A stretch of DNA of 17,351 bases. It comes from Deltaproteobacteria bacterium. Lineage in GTDB: Bacteria; Desulfobacterota; SM23-61. The notes beneath the pieces were generated by a model. It made no database searches, was not told where the DNA came from, and saw only the letters and a list, made by a program, of their open reading frames with translations. The stretch lies in contig JAOUFX010000007.1 in the NCBI GenBank assembly GCA_029857975.1, positions 1 to 17,351 of the forward strand. Reading direction: 5' to 3'. Position numbers and translations under genes: made by a program. Below are positions 6,661-14,437 of this stretch, in pieces (the stretch's first letter is position 1; each line of letters opens with the position of its first letter).

Positions 6661-7947
6661 TCACGGGCCCATCAAAAGATTCGGAAGCCAGAGAGTAAAA
6701 CCCGGAAGGAAGGTCATGATCAATAGAACGATGAAAATGCCCAGCAGGTAAGGCCACATTTCCGCGCTGAGCGGACCAATGGGAACCCCGCTGATACTCG
6801 ACACCGCATACAAGCACATCCCCACCGGAGGAGTCAAGAGGCCCAGCATAGAGCAAAGAGTCATGATGACCCCGAAATAGACGGGGTCGATGTTATAACG
6901 CTCAATCAGGGGCATAAAGATGGGAATGGTGATGACCAAAACGGCAATCCCTTCCAGAAAACAACCCAGGACCAAGAGAATAAAAATAATGATCAGGAGT
7001 AAACCCCAGCGATCCAAAGCCAGGGCGGTAAGGCCATTGATGAGTTCTTCGGGAACCCGCTGGTGGATTATAAACCAGCCGAAGAAACCAGCAACCGCAA
7101 TGATAAACATAACCCGAATGGTATGCAACAGGGTGTCCCAGAAGATCCTGGGCAAATCCTTAATTTTCAATTCCCGGTAGACTACCAACCCGAGAAAAAT
7201 AGCATACACGGAAGCCACCACGGCGGCCTCGGTCGGGGTGAAAATTCCGCCCAGAATCCCGCCGACGATGATCACCGGTGTGCCGAGAGCTAAAGCAGCC
7301 TCTTTGAAACTTTGCATCATTTCCTTAAGCGAAGCCTTGGGCTCCTTGGGATATTTGCGGGCCCTGGACACAAAGAAGACGCCAATCATCATGGCGAGTC
7401 CCATCAGCACCCCGGGAATACAGCCGGCCAGAAAGAGCTTCCCCACGGAAACCCCGGTAATGCTGCCGTAGATGACAAAAGGAATGCTCGGAGGAATCAC
7501 CGGCCCGATGGTGGCGGAGGCAGCCGTAATGGCGGCGCTGAATCGGGGAGAATAGCCACCTTTTTTCATGGCCTCAATCTCAATCAAACCCAACCCGGCA
7601 GCGTCGGCTACGGCGGCTCCGGACATGCCGGAGAAGATCATGCTGGCCACCACGTTCACATGACCCAAGCCTCCCCGGAAGTGGCCCACGAGGGCCAGAG
7701 CAAACCGGAAGACCCGCTGGGTGATCCCTCCCGAATTCATGAGATTGCCGGCCAGAATGAAAAAGGGGATGGCGAGAAGAGTGAAGGCCGTCGTGGAAGA
7801 ATACATGCGTTGGGCCACCATGGTGAGGACAAATTCTTGTCCCTTAAAGATGAACGCCAAAACGGCCGTGAGTCCCATGGCAACGGCAACAGGGACCCCG
7901 AGCATCATAAGACCCACCAAGGTCCCGAAAATGATCAGGGTCAACAT
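6661..7947 (-). CDS. dctM: TRAP transporter large membrane subunit, DctM family
   Basis: The translocating subunit of a sodium-driven TRAP carboxylate importer. It is 428 residues, the normal length, with about a dozen hydrophobic segments. Family stretches seen: GVPVAVAMG near the N-terminus, IPFFILAGNLMNSGGI, a long motif around SGMSGAAVADAAGLG, the segment from ITAASATIGPVIPPSIP, and GGIFTPTEAA. The C-terminal half contains the mirrored LLTPPVGMCLY stretch. It follows dctP by 32 nt and precedes dctQ by 19 nt. The start at 7947 is ATG with a GGTGAG-type ribosome-binding site. Confidence 0.95.
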   Translation of the reverse strand: MLTLIIFGTLVGLMMLGVPVAVAMGLTAVLAFIFKGQEFVLTMVAQRMYSSTTAFTLLAIPFFILAGNLMNSGGITQRVFRFALALVGHFRGGLGHVNVVASMIFSGMSGAAVADAAGLGLIEIEAMKKGGYSPRFSAAITAASATIGPVIPPSIPFVIYGSITGVSVGKLFLAGCIPGVLMGLAMMIGVFFVSRARKYPKEPKASLKEMMQSFKEAALALGTPVIIVGGILGGIFTPTEAAVVASVYAIFLGLVVYRELKIKDLPRIFWDTLLHTIRVMFIIAVAGFFGWFIIHQRVPEELINGLTALALDRWGLLLIIIFILLVLGCFLEGIAVLVITIPIFMPLIERYNIDPVYFGVIMTLCSMLGLLTPPVGMCLYAVSSISGVPIGPLSAEMWPYLLGIFIVLLIMTFLPGFTLWLPNLLMGP

Positions 7948-7979
7948 AGTCTCACCACCCCATTTCCCGGGGCAACATT

Positions 7980-8966
7980 TTATCTGGCATCTTCAACCAT
8001 TTTCATAAATTTTTTCACATTGTCCTCGCCGGCATACTTTCCGATCCGTTCATAGGCCGGACCCATTACCGAGCGGAACTTGGAGATGTCCGGTGTGGTG
8101 ACCACCATCCCTTTTTCCTTCAACTTGGCCACCAAATCTTTTTCTTCATCCTGGATGGCCTTGCGGAAATAATTCCCTGCTCTTTTACTCTCCTCCCGGA
8201 CGATCTTCTGCTGCTGGGAGGTCAGTTTTTCCCAGGTCTTCAGGCTCATCACATGGACCATGGAGTTATACACATGGCGGGTCAAGGCCAGATATTTTTG
8301 GACTTCATAAATTTTGAAATGGTAGATAACCGCCAGCGGGTTTTCCTGGCCATCCACCACTCCCTGTTTGAGAGCCATATACAATTCAGGAAAGGCAATC
8401 TTGGTCACCACCGCCCCGCAGGCCTCCATGGCCGCCTGCAGCTGAATTTCCGGGGGGACGCGAATTTTCAATCCTTTCACGTCCTCCGGGGAATTTACCG
8501 GCCGGACGTTGTTGGTGATATTCCGGAACCCCCATTCCCAGTTGGAGAGAAATACCAGGTTTTCCTTTTTCAGGGTCGGGGCTACCCATTTCATAAAGGG
8601 CCCATCCAGCACCTTGTAGGCATGATCGTAGCTGTCGTAAGCAAAGGGTAGCATGACTACGGCAAAGGCTTTCACGTACTTGTCCAGAGCTCCCTGAGTT
8701 GGAAGGCTCATGTCAATGACTCCGAGTTTGTTCTGCTCCAGAACCTCGGGCGGTGAGCCCAGTTGGTTGGCCGGGTAGATCTTGGTGGTAATTTTTCCCT
8801 TGGTGCGCTTCTGGACGGCATCCGCAAACATCACGGCGGCTTTGTGTCCCGGATGGGTCTCCGCGGCATAATGGCCAAACTTCAATTCCAGCGCTTTGGT
8901 AGGTCCGCCCCAAAATAAGATAAAAGCCAGGGCGATGAATCCGACGGCAGCAGTTTTGAATCTCAT
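7980..8966 (-). CDS. dctP: TRAP transporter solute-binding protein, DctP family
   Basis: The periplasmic receptor of the TRAP system. It is 328 residues with a signal peptide over residues 1-25 (cleavage after PTKA likely). The signature KGLKIRVPP places the ligand-carboxylate arginine at R169, and QGVVDGQENP (about 201-210) lies in the binding cleft. Substrates of the family are mostly C4-dicarboxylates, keto acids, sialic acid and sugar acids such as uronates. With kduI just upstream a uronate or unsaturated uronate is the best guess, and it is only a guess. Start supported by AGGAGG 7 nt upstream. Confidence 0.95.
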   Translation of the reverse strand: MRFKTAAVGFIALAFILFWGGPTKALELKFGHYAAETHPGHKAAVMFADAVQKRTKGKITTKIYPANQLGSPPEVLEQNKLGVIDMSLPTQGALDKYVKAFAVVMLPFAYDSYDHAYKVLDGPFMKWVAPTLKKENLVFLSNWEWGFRNITNNVRPVNSPEDVKGLKIRVPPEIQLQAAMEACGAVVTKIAFPELYMALKQGVVDGQENPLAVIYHFKIYEVQKYLALTRHVYNSMVHVMSLKTWEKLTSQQQKIVREESKRAGNYFRKAIQDEEKDLVAKLKEKGMVVTTPDISKFRSVMGPAYERIGKYAGEDNVKKFMKMVEDAR

Positions 8967-8996
8967 GTTTGTTCCTCCTTGCTAATTTTATAATTT

Positions 8997-9017
8997 TGTC
9001 CCTCTATCACGGGGACA
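8997..9017. repeat. Hairpin upstream of dctP
   Basis: TGTCCC and GGGACA form a 6-bp perfect stem with a 9-nt loop in the 117-nt kduI-dctP gap, about 30 nt before the dctP start on the transcribed strand. An AT-rich stretch and the AGGAGG site follow it. It may protect or process the mRNA so that the binding protein is made in excess. It is not a convincing terminator, since no U-run follows directly. A second, shorter palindrome (ACCGG-T-CCGGT) lies at 9035-9045. Confidence 0.4.
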
Positions 9018-9083
9018 TCCACCCGCCTGTTTTTACCGGTCCGGTTACCTTCATCTTCCTTTCATCTGCCTCGGTACGTTTGT

Positions 9084-9914
9084 TCATTGCAAATCGGCCA
9101 TGGCTACGGCATCCATATCGGTAAACGTTTGATTTTCTCCGAGCATTCCCCAAATAAACGAGTAATGGGACGTTCCGACTCCGGCATGGATCGACCAACT
9201 GGGAGAGATCACCGCTTCTTCATTACGGATCACCATATGCCTTGTTTTATCCGGTTCTCCCATAAAATGGAAAAGGACCGCATCCTGCGGTAAGTTGCAG
9301 TAGAAATAAACTTCCATCCGCCTTTCATGAGTATGACAGGGCATGCTATTCCAGACACTACCCGGCGCCAGCCTGGTCATCCCCATGACCAATTGGCAAC
9401 TTTTTACCCCTTGGGGATGAATGTATTTATGGATTGTTCTTGCGTTCGCCTCCTGCGGTGAACCCAAGCGAGTCGTTTCCAGGTTGCCCATCTCGATCTT
9501 TTCCGTGGGGTAATTTTTATGGGCGGGCCCACTGTTAAAATATAAATGGGCCGGGTTTCGGCTATCGGGGCTGGCGAAGATAATCTCTTTGGCTCCCATC
9601 CCGATATAGATTCCCTCTCCGGTGTTCAAAGTATATTTTTCGCCATCTACGGTGATGAATCCTTGGGGGCCTACGTTGATGACACCCATTTCTCTTCTGG
9701 CGAGGAAAAATTCGGCTCTTATTTCTTGGCTGACTTCCAGGGTCACGGGTTGATTCGGACAGACTCCGCCGACGATCATCCGATCAAAATGGCTATACAC
9801 CAGCCTCATTTCCCCAGGGACAAATAAATTCTGAATGAGGAATTCCTTGCGAATCTTTTCCGTGGTATACGTTGCAAAATCCTTTGGATGAGTTGGATAT
9901 CTGATCTCCATCAT
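9084..9914 (-). CDS. kduI: 5-keto-4-deoxyuronate isomerase (4-deoxy-L-threo-5-hexosulose-uronate ketol-isomerase)
   Basis: Cytoplasmic zinc isomerase converting 5-keto-4-deoxyuronate to 2,5-diketo-3-deoxygluconate, a step in breakdown of unsaturated uronates released from pectin or glycosaminoglycans. The 276-residue length and extensive colinear similarity to E. coli KduI (278 aa, recalled) make this firm. The block MPCHTHERRMEVYFY carries H194, H196 and E201, with H243 in SPSWSIHAGVG. These match the E. coli zinc ligands His196, His198, Glu203 and His245 with a constant two-residue offset. Start at the first of two ATGs, with AGGAGG 7 nt upstream. It is 48 nt after the IclR gene. KduD, KdgK and KdgA are not nearby, so later steps must be encoded elsewhere. 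Confidence 0.95.
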   Translation of the reverse strand: MMEIRYPTHPKDFATYTTEKIRKEFLIQNLFVPGEMRLVYSHFDRMIVGGVCPNQPVTLEVSQEIRAEFFLARREMGVINVGPQGFITVDGEKYTLNTGEGIYIGMGAKEIIFASPDSRNPAHLYFNSGPAHKNYPTEKIEMGNLETTRLGSPQEANARTIHKYIHPQGVKSCQLVMGMTRLAPGSVWNSMPCHTHERRMEVYFYCNLPQDAVLFHFMGEPDKTRHMVIRNEEAVISPSWSIHAGVGTSHYSFIWGMLGENQTFTDMDAVAMADLQ

Positions 9915-9962
9915 TGGGATACCTCCTTATGCGGCAGCCTTCTCGATCCCGGACCTGCTTTT

Positions 9963-10766
9963 TCAGGCCGGCCAACTTTCCGCTGTTCCTCCTCCCCCTT
10001 CCCGGAACCCCATTTTATGGGAAATTTTTAACGCGGTTTCCACGACCTTCTTCCTGAGAATTTCTTGGACAATCTTTTTAGAGAGTCGAATAGTTGGCCC
10101 CGAAATGCTGAGGGCCGCAATCACATGGCCCAGGTCATTGCGAATGGGGGCGGCGACACATTCTACGTCCTCTTCATGTTCCCGGCGATCCTGGGCATAC
10201 CCTCTCCTGCGGACCCCCTGCAGTTCCTCGATGAATCGCTTCTTCGATGTGATGGTATTTTTGGTGAAGGGCGTAAACCGGATTCCATCGATGATCTTGG
10301 ATCGTTCATCTTCCGGCAGGTAGGCCAGCAAAACTTTGCCCAGGCCGGTGCAGTATACCGGGGCCCTCTGGCCGATCTTGGAGATAACCCCCAGGGTTCG
10401 AGGGGAATCGATCTTATCCAGGTAGAGGATCTCCGTTCCACTTAGGATAGCCAGGTGAACCGTCTCCTGGACCTTCAGGGCCAGGTCGGACATGATCGGC
10501 CTGGATATTTGGACAAAATCCGCCCGCCGCAGGTAAGCGCTCCCAACCTCAAAAGCCCCCACGCCCAGGGAATATGTTCCGTTTTTTTCATCTTTTTCTA
10601 CTAAGCCGCTCTTTTCCAGGGAGAGAAGGATACGGTAGGTGGTGCTGCGATCGAGGTGCAGTTGTTGGGCGAGCTCGCTGATCTTAAAGGTTTCTTTTTC
10701 CCGGGAAAAGGATTTTAAAATTTTGCAGGCCCGAAGAATGGAGTTAATGAGGTAGCGGTCTTTCAT
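9963..10766 (-). CDS. IclR-family transcriptional regulator (KdgR-like context)
   Basis: A 267-residue DNA-binding regulator: winged helix-turn-helix over about residues 8-65 (KISELAQQLHLDRSTTYRIL is the recognition region) and an effector-binding domain from about 80 to 255. The family stretch around REHEEDVECVAAPIRN and the GKVLLAYLPEDE motif are clear. It heads the minus-strand run and probably controls it, sensing a sugar-acid intermediate, as KdgR (an IclR member) does for pectin genes. The C-terminal tail (REGGGGTAESWPA) is low-complexity and not part of the fold. The ribosome-binding site is weak (GGAAG, 4 nt). Confidence 0.93.
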   Translation of the reverse strand: MKDRYLINSILRACKILKSFSREKETFKISELAQQLHLDRSTTYRILLSLEKSGLVEKDEKNGTYSLGVGAFEVGSAYLRRADFVQISRPIMSDLALKVQETVHLAILSGTEILYLDKIDSPRTLGVISKIGQRAPVYCTGLGKVLLAYLPEDERSKIIDGIRFTPFTKNTITSKKRFIEELQGVRRRGYAQDRREHEEDVECVAAPIRNDLGHVIAALSISGPTIRLSKKIVQEILRKKVVETALKISHKMGFREGGGGTAESWPA

Positions 10767-10798
10767 GTTGCTTCCATTTCATTATTACAATAAATGCT

Positions 10799-10827
10799 TA
10801 AATAACAAAACTCGCCAAACCTGTCAA
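10799..10827 (-). promoter_or_regulatory. Candidate promoter for the IclR-headed operon
   Basis: On the minus strand a perfect TTGACA (10827-10822) is followed 17 nt later by TATTTA (10804-10799), which matches the -10 consensus at only 3 positions. A poor -10 behind a perfect -35 would suit a regulated promoter. The stretch down to the start codon is AT-rich and includes the small dyad TTATT-AC-AATAA, a possible autoregulatory site. Confidence 0.35.
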
Positions 10828-10913
10828 TATTTTTTTCTAGATTTCCAGAGATTACGTTTGGGGCCTTATCACGCAGCCGTTGGGAGAACATCGGGGCAAT
10901 CCCGGTAACTGCC

Positions 10914-10942
10914 TTGACTTAACCTTCCCGATTTCATACAAT
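10914..10942 (+). promoter_or_regulatory. Sigma70-type promoter for the Fe-S protein and CooC-like operon
   Basis: TTGACT (10914-10919), a 17-nt spacer and TACAAT (10937-10942) each match consensus at 5 of 6 positions. The predicted start near 10949 leaves a leader of about 87 nt before the ATG at 11036, which has AAAGGAG 6 nt upstream. The 269-bp divergent gap (10767-11035) holds this, the minus-strand candidate and otherwise AT-rich sequence with no gene. Confidence 0.62.
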
Positions 10943-11035
10943 CCTGCGAGGTAGAGGGTTCTTCGATAAAATCCTTATCCAAAAACTAAAAAATTAACCT
11001 GGTCTCGTCAGGCAGGATGCCGAAAGGAGAAGAAG

Positions 11036-12145
11036 ATGAGAGAGATCGGTCCCTATTATGAGACGCTCGCCGTCAAACTAGGCCAAAGGGGCTCCCCGAA
11101 TCTGGATCCCATTTATTTAGAGCTTGCGGAGAAGATGAGTGCTAAGGAATCAAAGTATATACCCCTTATTTTGGCTAAACTGGCCACTCCCGAACAGGCT
11201 AGGGTAATCCGCGAGCTACCCGCTCCGCCTGAAGAGATCGCCGGGAGATTACACATGGATAAGGCTCTCGTCGAAAAGCATCTAAAAGAAATGATGGAGA
11301 AGGGCTTCGTAGTAATCACCAAGCATGGGGCCCGCATGGTGCGCAATACCTTACAACTCCACGATTCGGCTACCAACAATCCCAAATATGAAAAGCTCCT
11401 CGGGGAGGAGTACCTTGACCTCTGGGCAGCCTACCAGCTGGAAGAGCATTACCCCGCTCTAATAGACACCCTGATCGGGGCGGATCGGGGATTCGCTTAT
11501 TCCCGGATCCTCCCGCGCTGGAAATCGATCCAAGATGTACCGGGCGTCCTCCCCTGTGAGGATATCCGGGAAATCATGAAGTCTCAAGAAGTAATTGCCC
11601 TGGTTCCCTGCCCCTGCAAAAAAGCATTCCAGAAGCGCCCCTGCGGCGTACGGGATGAGACCTGCATCAATGTAGGCCGGACGGCCCTGTATAACTTGAA
11701 CCGCGGCGTAGGCCGGCGGGTGACCCCCGAAGAGGCGATTGCCTTTTGTGACCGTACCGATGAGGAACCTTTTGTCCACATCGCGATTAACCAGAAAACG
11801 GTCAACATGCTGGTCTGCAACTGCCACTGGTGCTGCTGTGAGCTCATTCTGCCACTCCTCCGGCAGAGCAAATATCCCCTGTGGAAGGGGCTGGCCAAGA
11901 GCCGCTTTGAGGCCACGGTGAACGTGGAAAAATGCCGGGCTTGCGGCAAATGCCAACAAAGATGCCAGTTTGAGGCGGCTCAGATGAAAGATGACCCCGT
12001 GTCTGGTCAGAAAAAGGGCTCTGTTGATATTGAGCAATGCATGGGCTGCGGCTGCTGTGTAGTTACCTGCCCGGCCGGCGCGAGGCAGATGAAACTGGTT
12101 CGCTCGCCGGAGCATATCCCCGATGCGGGGCCTGTAGTCTATTGA
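11036..12145 (+). CDS. Cysteine-rich 4Fe-4S protein with N-terminal winged-helix-like region
   Basis: A 369-residue cytoplasmic protein with no signal peptide. Residues about 48-105 look like a winged helix (ELPAPPEEIAGRLHMDKALV, then KHLKEMMEKGFVV). A middle region has a CPC-x8-C-x6-C group (C192, C194, C203, C210) and a CNCHWCCC group (C261, C263, C266-C268). The C-terminus has two ferredoxin motifs: C300-x2-C303-x2-C306-x3-C310 and C335-x2-C338-x2-C341-x3-C345-P. Together these form a 2[4Fe-4S] domain, with enough other cysteines for one or two more clusters. I recognise it as a ferredoxin-like family seen in anaerobes but know no assigned function. It is 40 nt upstream of the CooC-like gene, so a role in electron supply or sensing for metal-cofactor maturation is inferred. 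DNA binding is possible but unproven. Confidence 0.85.
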   Translation: MREIGPYYETLAVKLGQRGSPNLDPIYLELAEKMSAKESKYIPLILAKLATPEQARVIRELPAPPEEIAGRLHMDKALVEKHLKEMMEKGFVVITKHGARMVRNTLQLHDSATNNPKYEKLLGEEYLDLWAAYQLEEHYPALIDTLIGADRGFAYSRILPRWKSIQDVPGVLPCEDIREIMKSQEVIALVPCPCKKAFQKRPCGVRDETCINVGRTALYNLNRGVGRRVTPEEAIAFCDRTDEEPFVHIAINQKTVNMLVCNCHWCCCELILPLLRQSKYPLWKGLAKSRFEATVNVEKCRACGKCQQRCQFEAAQMKDDPVSGQKKGSVDIEQCMGCGCCVVTCPAGARQMKLVRSPEHIPDAGPVVY

Positions 12146-12185
12146 CTTTGCTGCGATTACTCTCTCCCGAACAGGAATTTACGAT

Positions 12186-13109
12186 ATGCCGGCTTTTCAT
12201 TGTCCTCTGGGTGCGGTTTACTACGATGACGAGCCCTGCATTGATTGTGGTCTTTGTCAGGCCCGGACGGAGCCGGAAATGGTTGCGGCCTCTAAGAAAA
12301 TGCGGGAGTACATCCGTGCCCACGCCGCAAGGAAAAACCGGAGCCAGAAGATAGCGGTCTGCGGGAAAGGGGGGACCGGTAAAAGTACTCTGGTGGCTTT
12401 GCTGGCCAATGTCCTACGTCAGGAAGGCTATACAGTGCTGGTGATAGATGGTGACGAATCCAACCCGGGGCTCCCGCGGCTTCTGGGATTAGGCGCCCCG
12501 GCCATACCCCTTATTTCCCTGCTGGAAAGGTTCTCTCGGGGGGATAGGAAGCCGGATGCCTCCTGGCTTGAGGCCGCCAGGATTTCCCCGGAAAGCATCC
12601 CCCGCGAATTTATCGCGAGCGCTTCCCGGTTGAAATTGCTGACCGTCGGCAAAATCATCGACCCCTTTCAGGGCTGTGCCTGCGAGATGGCCGACTTGGC
12701 CCGGGATTTCGTGCAAAAAGTAAACCTGGGAAATAAAGAAATCATGCTGATTGATATGGAAGCCGGGATCGAAAGCTTTGGCCGGGGGGTCGAAAGAGGT
12801 GTCGATACTGTTCTCGTTATCATCGAGCCTTCTTTCGATTCGCTGGCGTTAGTGGAAAAAATCCGCTATATGGCGGAAGGCATCGGAATTTCGACCATTC
12901 GTGCCATCCTGAATAAAATCCCTTCGGCGGCAATAGAGGCCAAGCTGAGAAATGAGCTGGAGAAGAAACAGGTAAAAGTGGCCGGCACCGTTTATCTTGA
13001 CCCTCAGATCAGCCAGGCCGGGTTTGCTGGCAAAAAACTGCCGGCCAATACGGGCACCGATGCCCAGGCAAAGAAAATCGCCACCGCCATATTGTCCGGA
13101 CAGGAATAG
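12186..13109 (+). CDS. CooC-like MinD/ParA-type ATPase with N-terminal half-ferredoxin
   Basis: A 307-residue SIMIBI-class ATPase. Residues 1-26 contain C6-P, then C18-x2-C21-x2-C24: the arrangement that in a 2[4Fe-4S] ferredoxin supplies all four ligands of one cluster. After a linker comes the deviant Walker A GKGGTGKST (K61 and K66), the switch motif DGDESN (88-93), a C164-A-C166 pair and Walker B ending at D190. CooC proteins use such a CxC at the dimer interface to bind nickel for carbon monoxide dehydrogenase. Related ATPases serve other metal or corrinoid enzymes. No CODH or acetyl-CoA synthase gene lies in the window, so the client is open. Start ATG 12186 has AGGAA 8 nt upstream. It is convergent with the enolase-family gene, 47 bp away, and no strong terminator was seen there. 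Confidence 0.87.
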   Translation: MPAFHCPLGAVYYDDEPCIDCGLCQARTEPEMVAASKKMREYIRAHAARKNRSQKIAVCGKGGTGKSTLVALLANVLRQEGYTVLVIDGDESNPGLPRLLGLGAPAIPLISLLERFSRGDRKPDASWLEAARISPESIPREFIASASRLKLLTVGKIIDPFQGCACEMADLARDFVQKVNLGNKEIMLIDMEAGIESFGRGVERGVDTVLVIIEPSFDSLALVEKIRYMAEGIGISTIRAILNKIPSAAIEAKLRNELEKKQVKVAGTVYLDPQISQAGFAGKKLPANTGTDAQAKKIATAILSGQE

Positions 13110-13156
13110 GCTGAGCCCGGGCTTTTCAATCGGGTATCCATCCGAGTGAATAGGAC

Positions 13157-14245
13157 CTAAGAAACTACGCGGTAGTGTTGGAGCACGGCCGGATCTATGT
13201 CCAGGCCCAGGCCGGGGCCTTCGGGGAGAGAGATATATCCTTTTTCTGGCTTGGGGGGCTGTTTGAAAACGCTGGCCTCCAGATTCACATAATAATACTC
13301 CACCAACTCGGCCCAGGGGGTGGTGGCAACCAGATGAGCCGTGGCCAACAGACCGGGGCCGAAATAAGGGGAATGGGGAGCAACCTTCACGTTATATGTC
13401 TCGGCCAGAACGGCGACTTTTCGCCACTCACTGATGCCGCCCACTTTGGTCACGCTGGGCTGGATATAGGTGGCTGCCCCCGCCTCGACCATGGCCTTGA
13501 ATTGATACGCCGTGCAGGCATTCTCGCCGGCGGCGATGGGGGTGGCACTCAGATAACCCAGTCGGGCGAGGCTCTGAAAATCCTCGGGGGGAAAGATAGG
13601 CTCTTCCAACCAGTGGAGATGGTAGGGAACAAACTGTTGAGCCATCTCCAGGGCTTTCTCCGGGGACCAAGCGCAATTAATGTCCATCATCAGCCGGGTA
13701 TCTTGGCCAACAACCTGGCGGACAGTCTTCAGGCTTTCCACGTCGACCTGGTGGATTTTGATCATGTCATACCCTGCCCGGTGGGCATGTAAGGCTGCCG
13801 CCTCCAGTTTATCCAGGTCATCGTAGCGCAGCAGGCTGGCATAGGCCGGGACCTTCATATCCTTGACCCCGCCCAACAGCCGATACAGCGGAAGGCCGGC
13901 GCACTTTCCCGCTATATCCCAAAGGGCGATATCCACCCCGCTGATGGCAAAGGTGGTAATACCGTACCGCCCATAGAGATGGGTCTGGCGGTACATTTGA
14001 TCCTGCAAGGATGCAATATTCGTCGGATCTTCCCCAATGATCATGGGCTTCAAAACATGGTTGACAACGGCTGCGGTGGCATGAGGGACGCCATATCCGA
14101 AAGCATCCCCGTATCCTGTAACTCCTTCATCCGTCTTGATCTCTACAATGATGTGGTAAAACTCTCTTGATTTCCAGGGAAAGGGGAAGTCGACTTCTTT
14201 CACGGGTATGGCCAGCAAATGGGCTTGAACATCAGTAATCTTCAT
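13157..14245 (-). CDS. Enolase-superfamily enzyme, mandelate racemase/muconate lactonizing group (probable sugar-acid dehydratase)
   Basis: A 362-residue enzyme with an N-terminal capping domain (1-125) and a TIM barrel. Metal ligands are recognisable: D188 (MMDINCAW), E214 (WLEEP) and E241 (AGEN). Catalytic positions are unusual. The KxK of the second barrel strand is K163-I-H165, and the Asp of the His-Asp dyad (QPDV in mandelate racemase) is S264 (QPSVTKVGG). The His is retained as H291 (APHSPYFGPG) and E316 follows. The family abstracts a proton alpha to a carboxylate; sugar-acid dehydratases and racemases are commonest. A sugar-acid substrate would suit the window's theme but is not shown. 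Start ATG 14245 has AAGGAGG 9 nt upstream. A 192-bp gap separates it from the VOC gene, so it may have its own promoter. Confidence 0.88.
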   Translation of the reverse strand: MKITDVQAHLLAIPVKEVDFPFPWKSREFYHIIVEIKTDEGVTGYGDAFGYGVPHATAAVVNHVLKPMIIGEDPTNIASLQDQMYRQTHLYGRYGITTFAISGVDIALWDIAGKCAGLPLYRLLGGVKDMKVPAYASLLRYDDLDKLEAAALHAHRAGYDMIKIHQVDVESLKTVRQVVGQDTRLMMDINCAWSPEKALEMAQQFVPYHLHWLEEPIFPPEDFQSLARLGYLSATPIAAGENACTAYQFKAMVEAGAATYIQPSVTKVGGISEWRKVAVLAETYNVKVAPHSPYFGPGLLATAHLVATTPWAELVEYYYVNLEASVFKQPPKPEKGYISLPEGPGLGLDIDPAVLQHYRVVS

Positions 14246-14348
14246 GGATTTCGGCCTCCTTATTAACGACTATGATTTGAGCCACTTCGCCAGATTTCTA
14301 TTCTACTCTAAAGCGATGCCCGTCCTCACTGGGGGTCCCCGCTTGCGG

Positions 14349-14360
14349 TCCCGATCGGGA
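14349..14360. repeat. 12-bp perfect palindrome in the VOC-enolase gap
   Basis: TCCCGATCGGGA is a self-complementary 12-mer about 105 bp upstream of the enolase-family start, within the otherwise featureless 14246-14437 gap. It could be an operator half of a local regulator site or a stem in the mRNA. No second copy was found in the window by eye. Confidence 0.35.
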
Positions 14361-14437
14361 TGTCCAGCCGAAGAACAACCCCCAAGACAATCCGGAGGAC
14401 TGTTGCGGGCAACTCCGCCCGATTCCACGTTCTATAA

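Noticed and set aside
7312..8055. Plus-strand 247-residue open frame
   Set aside because: Antisense to dctM and dctP; Gly/His/Asn-rich low-complexity translation without domain features.
13110..13156. AGCCCGGGCT followed by TTTT downstream of the CooC-like gene as a terminator
   Set aside because: A loopless palindrome can form only a 3-bp stem with a 4-nt loop, so it is not stable.
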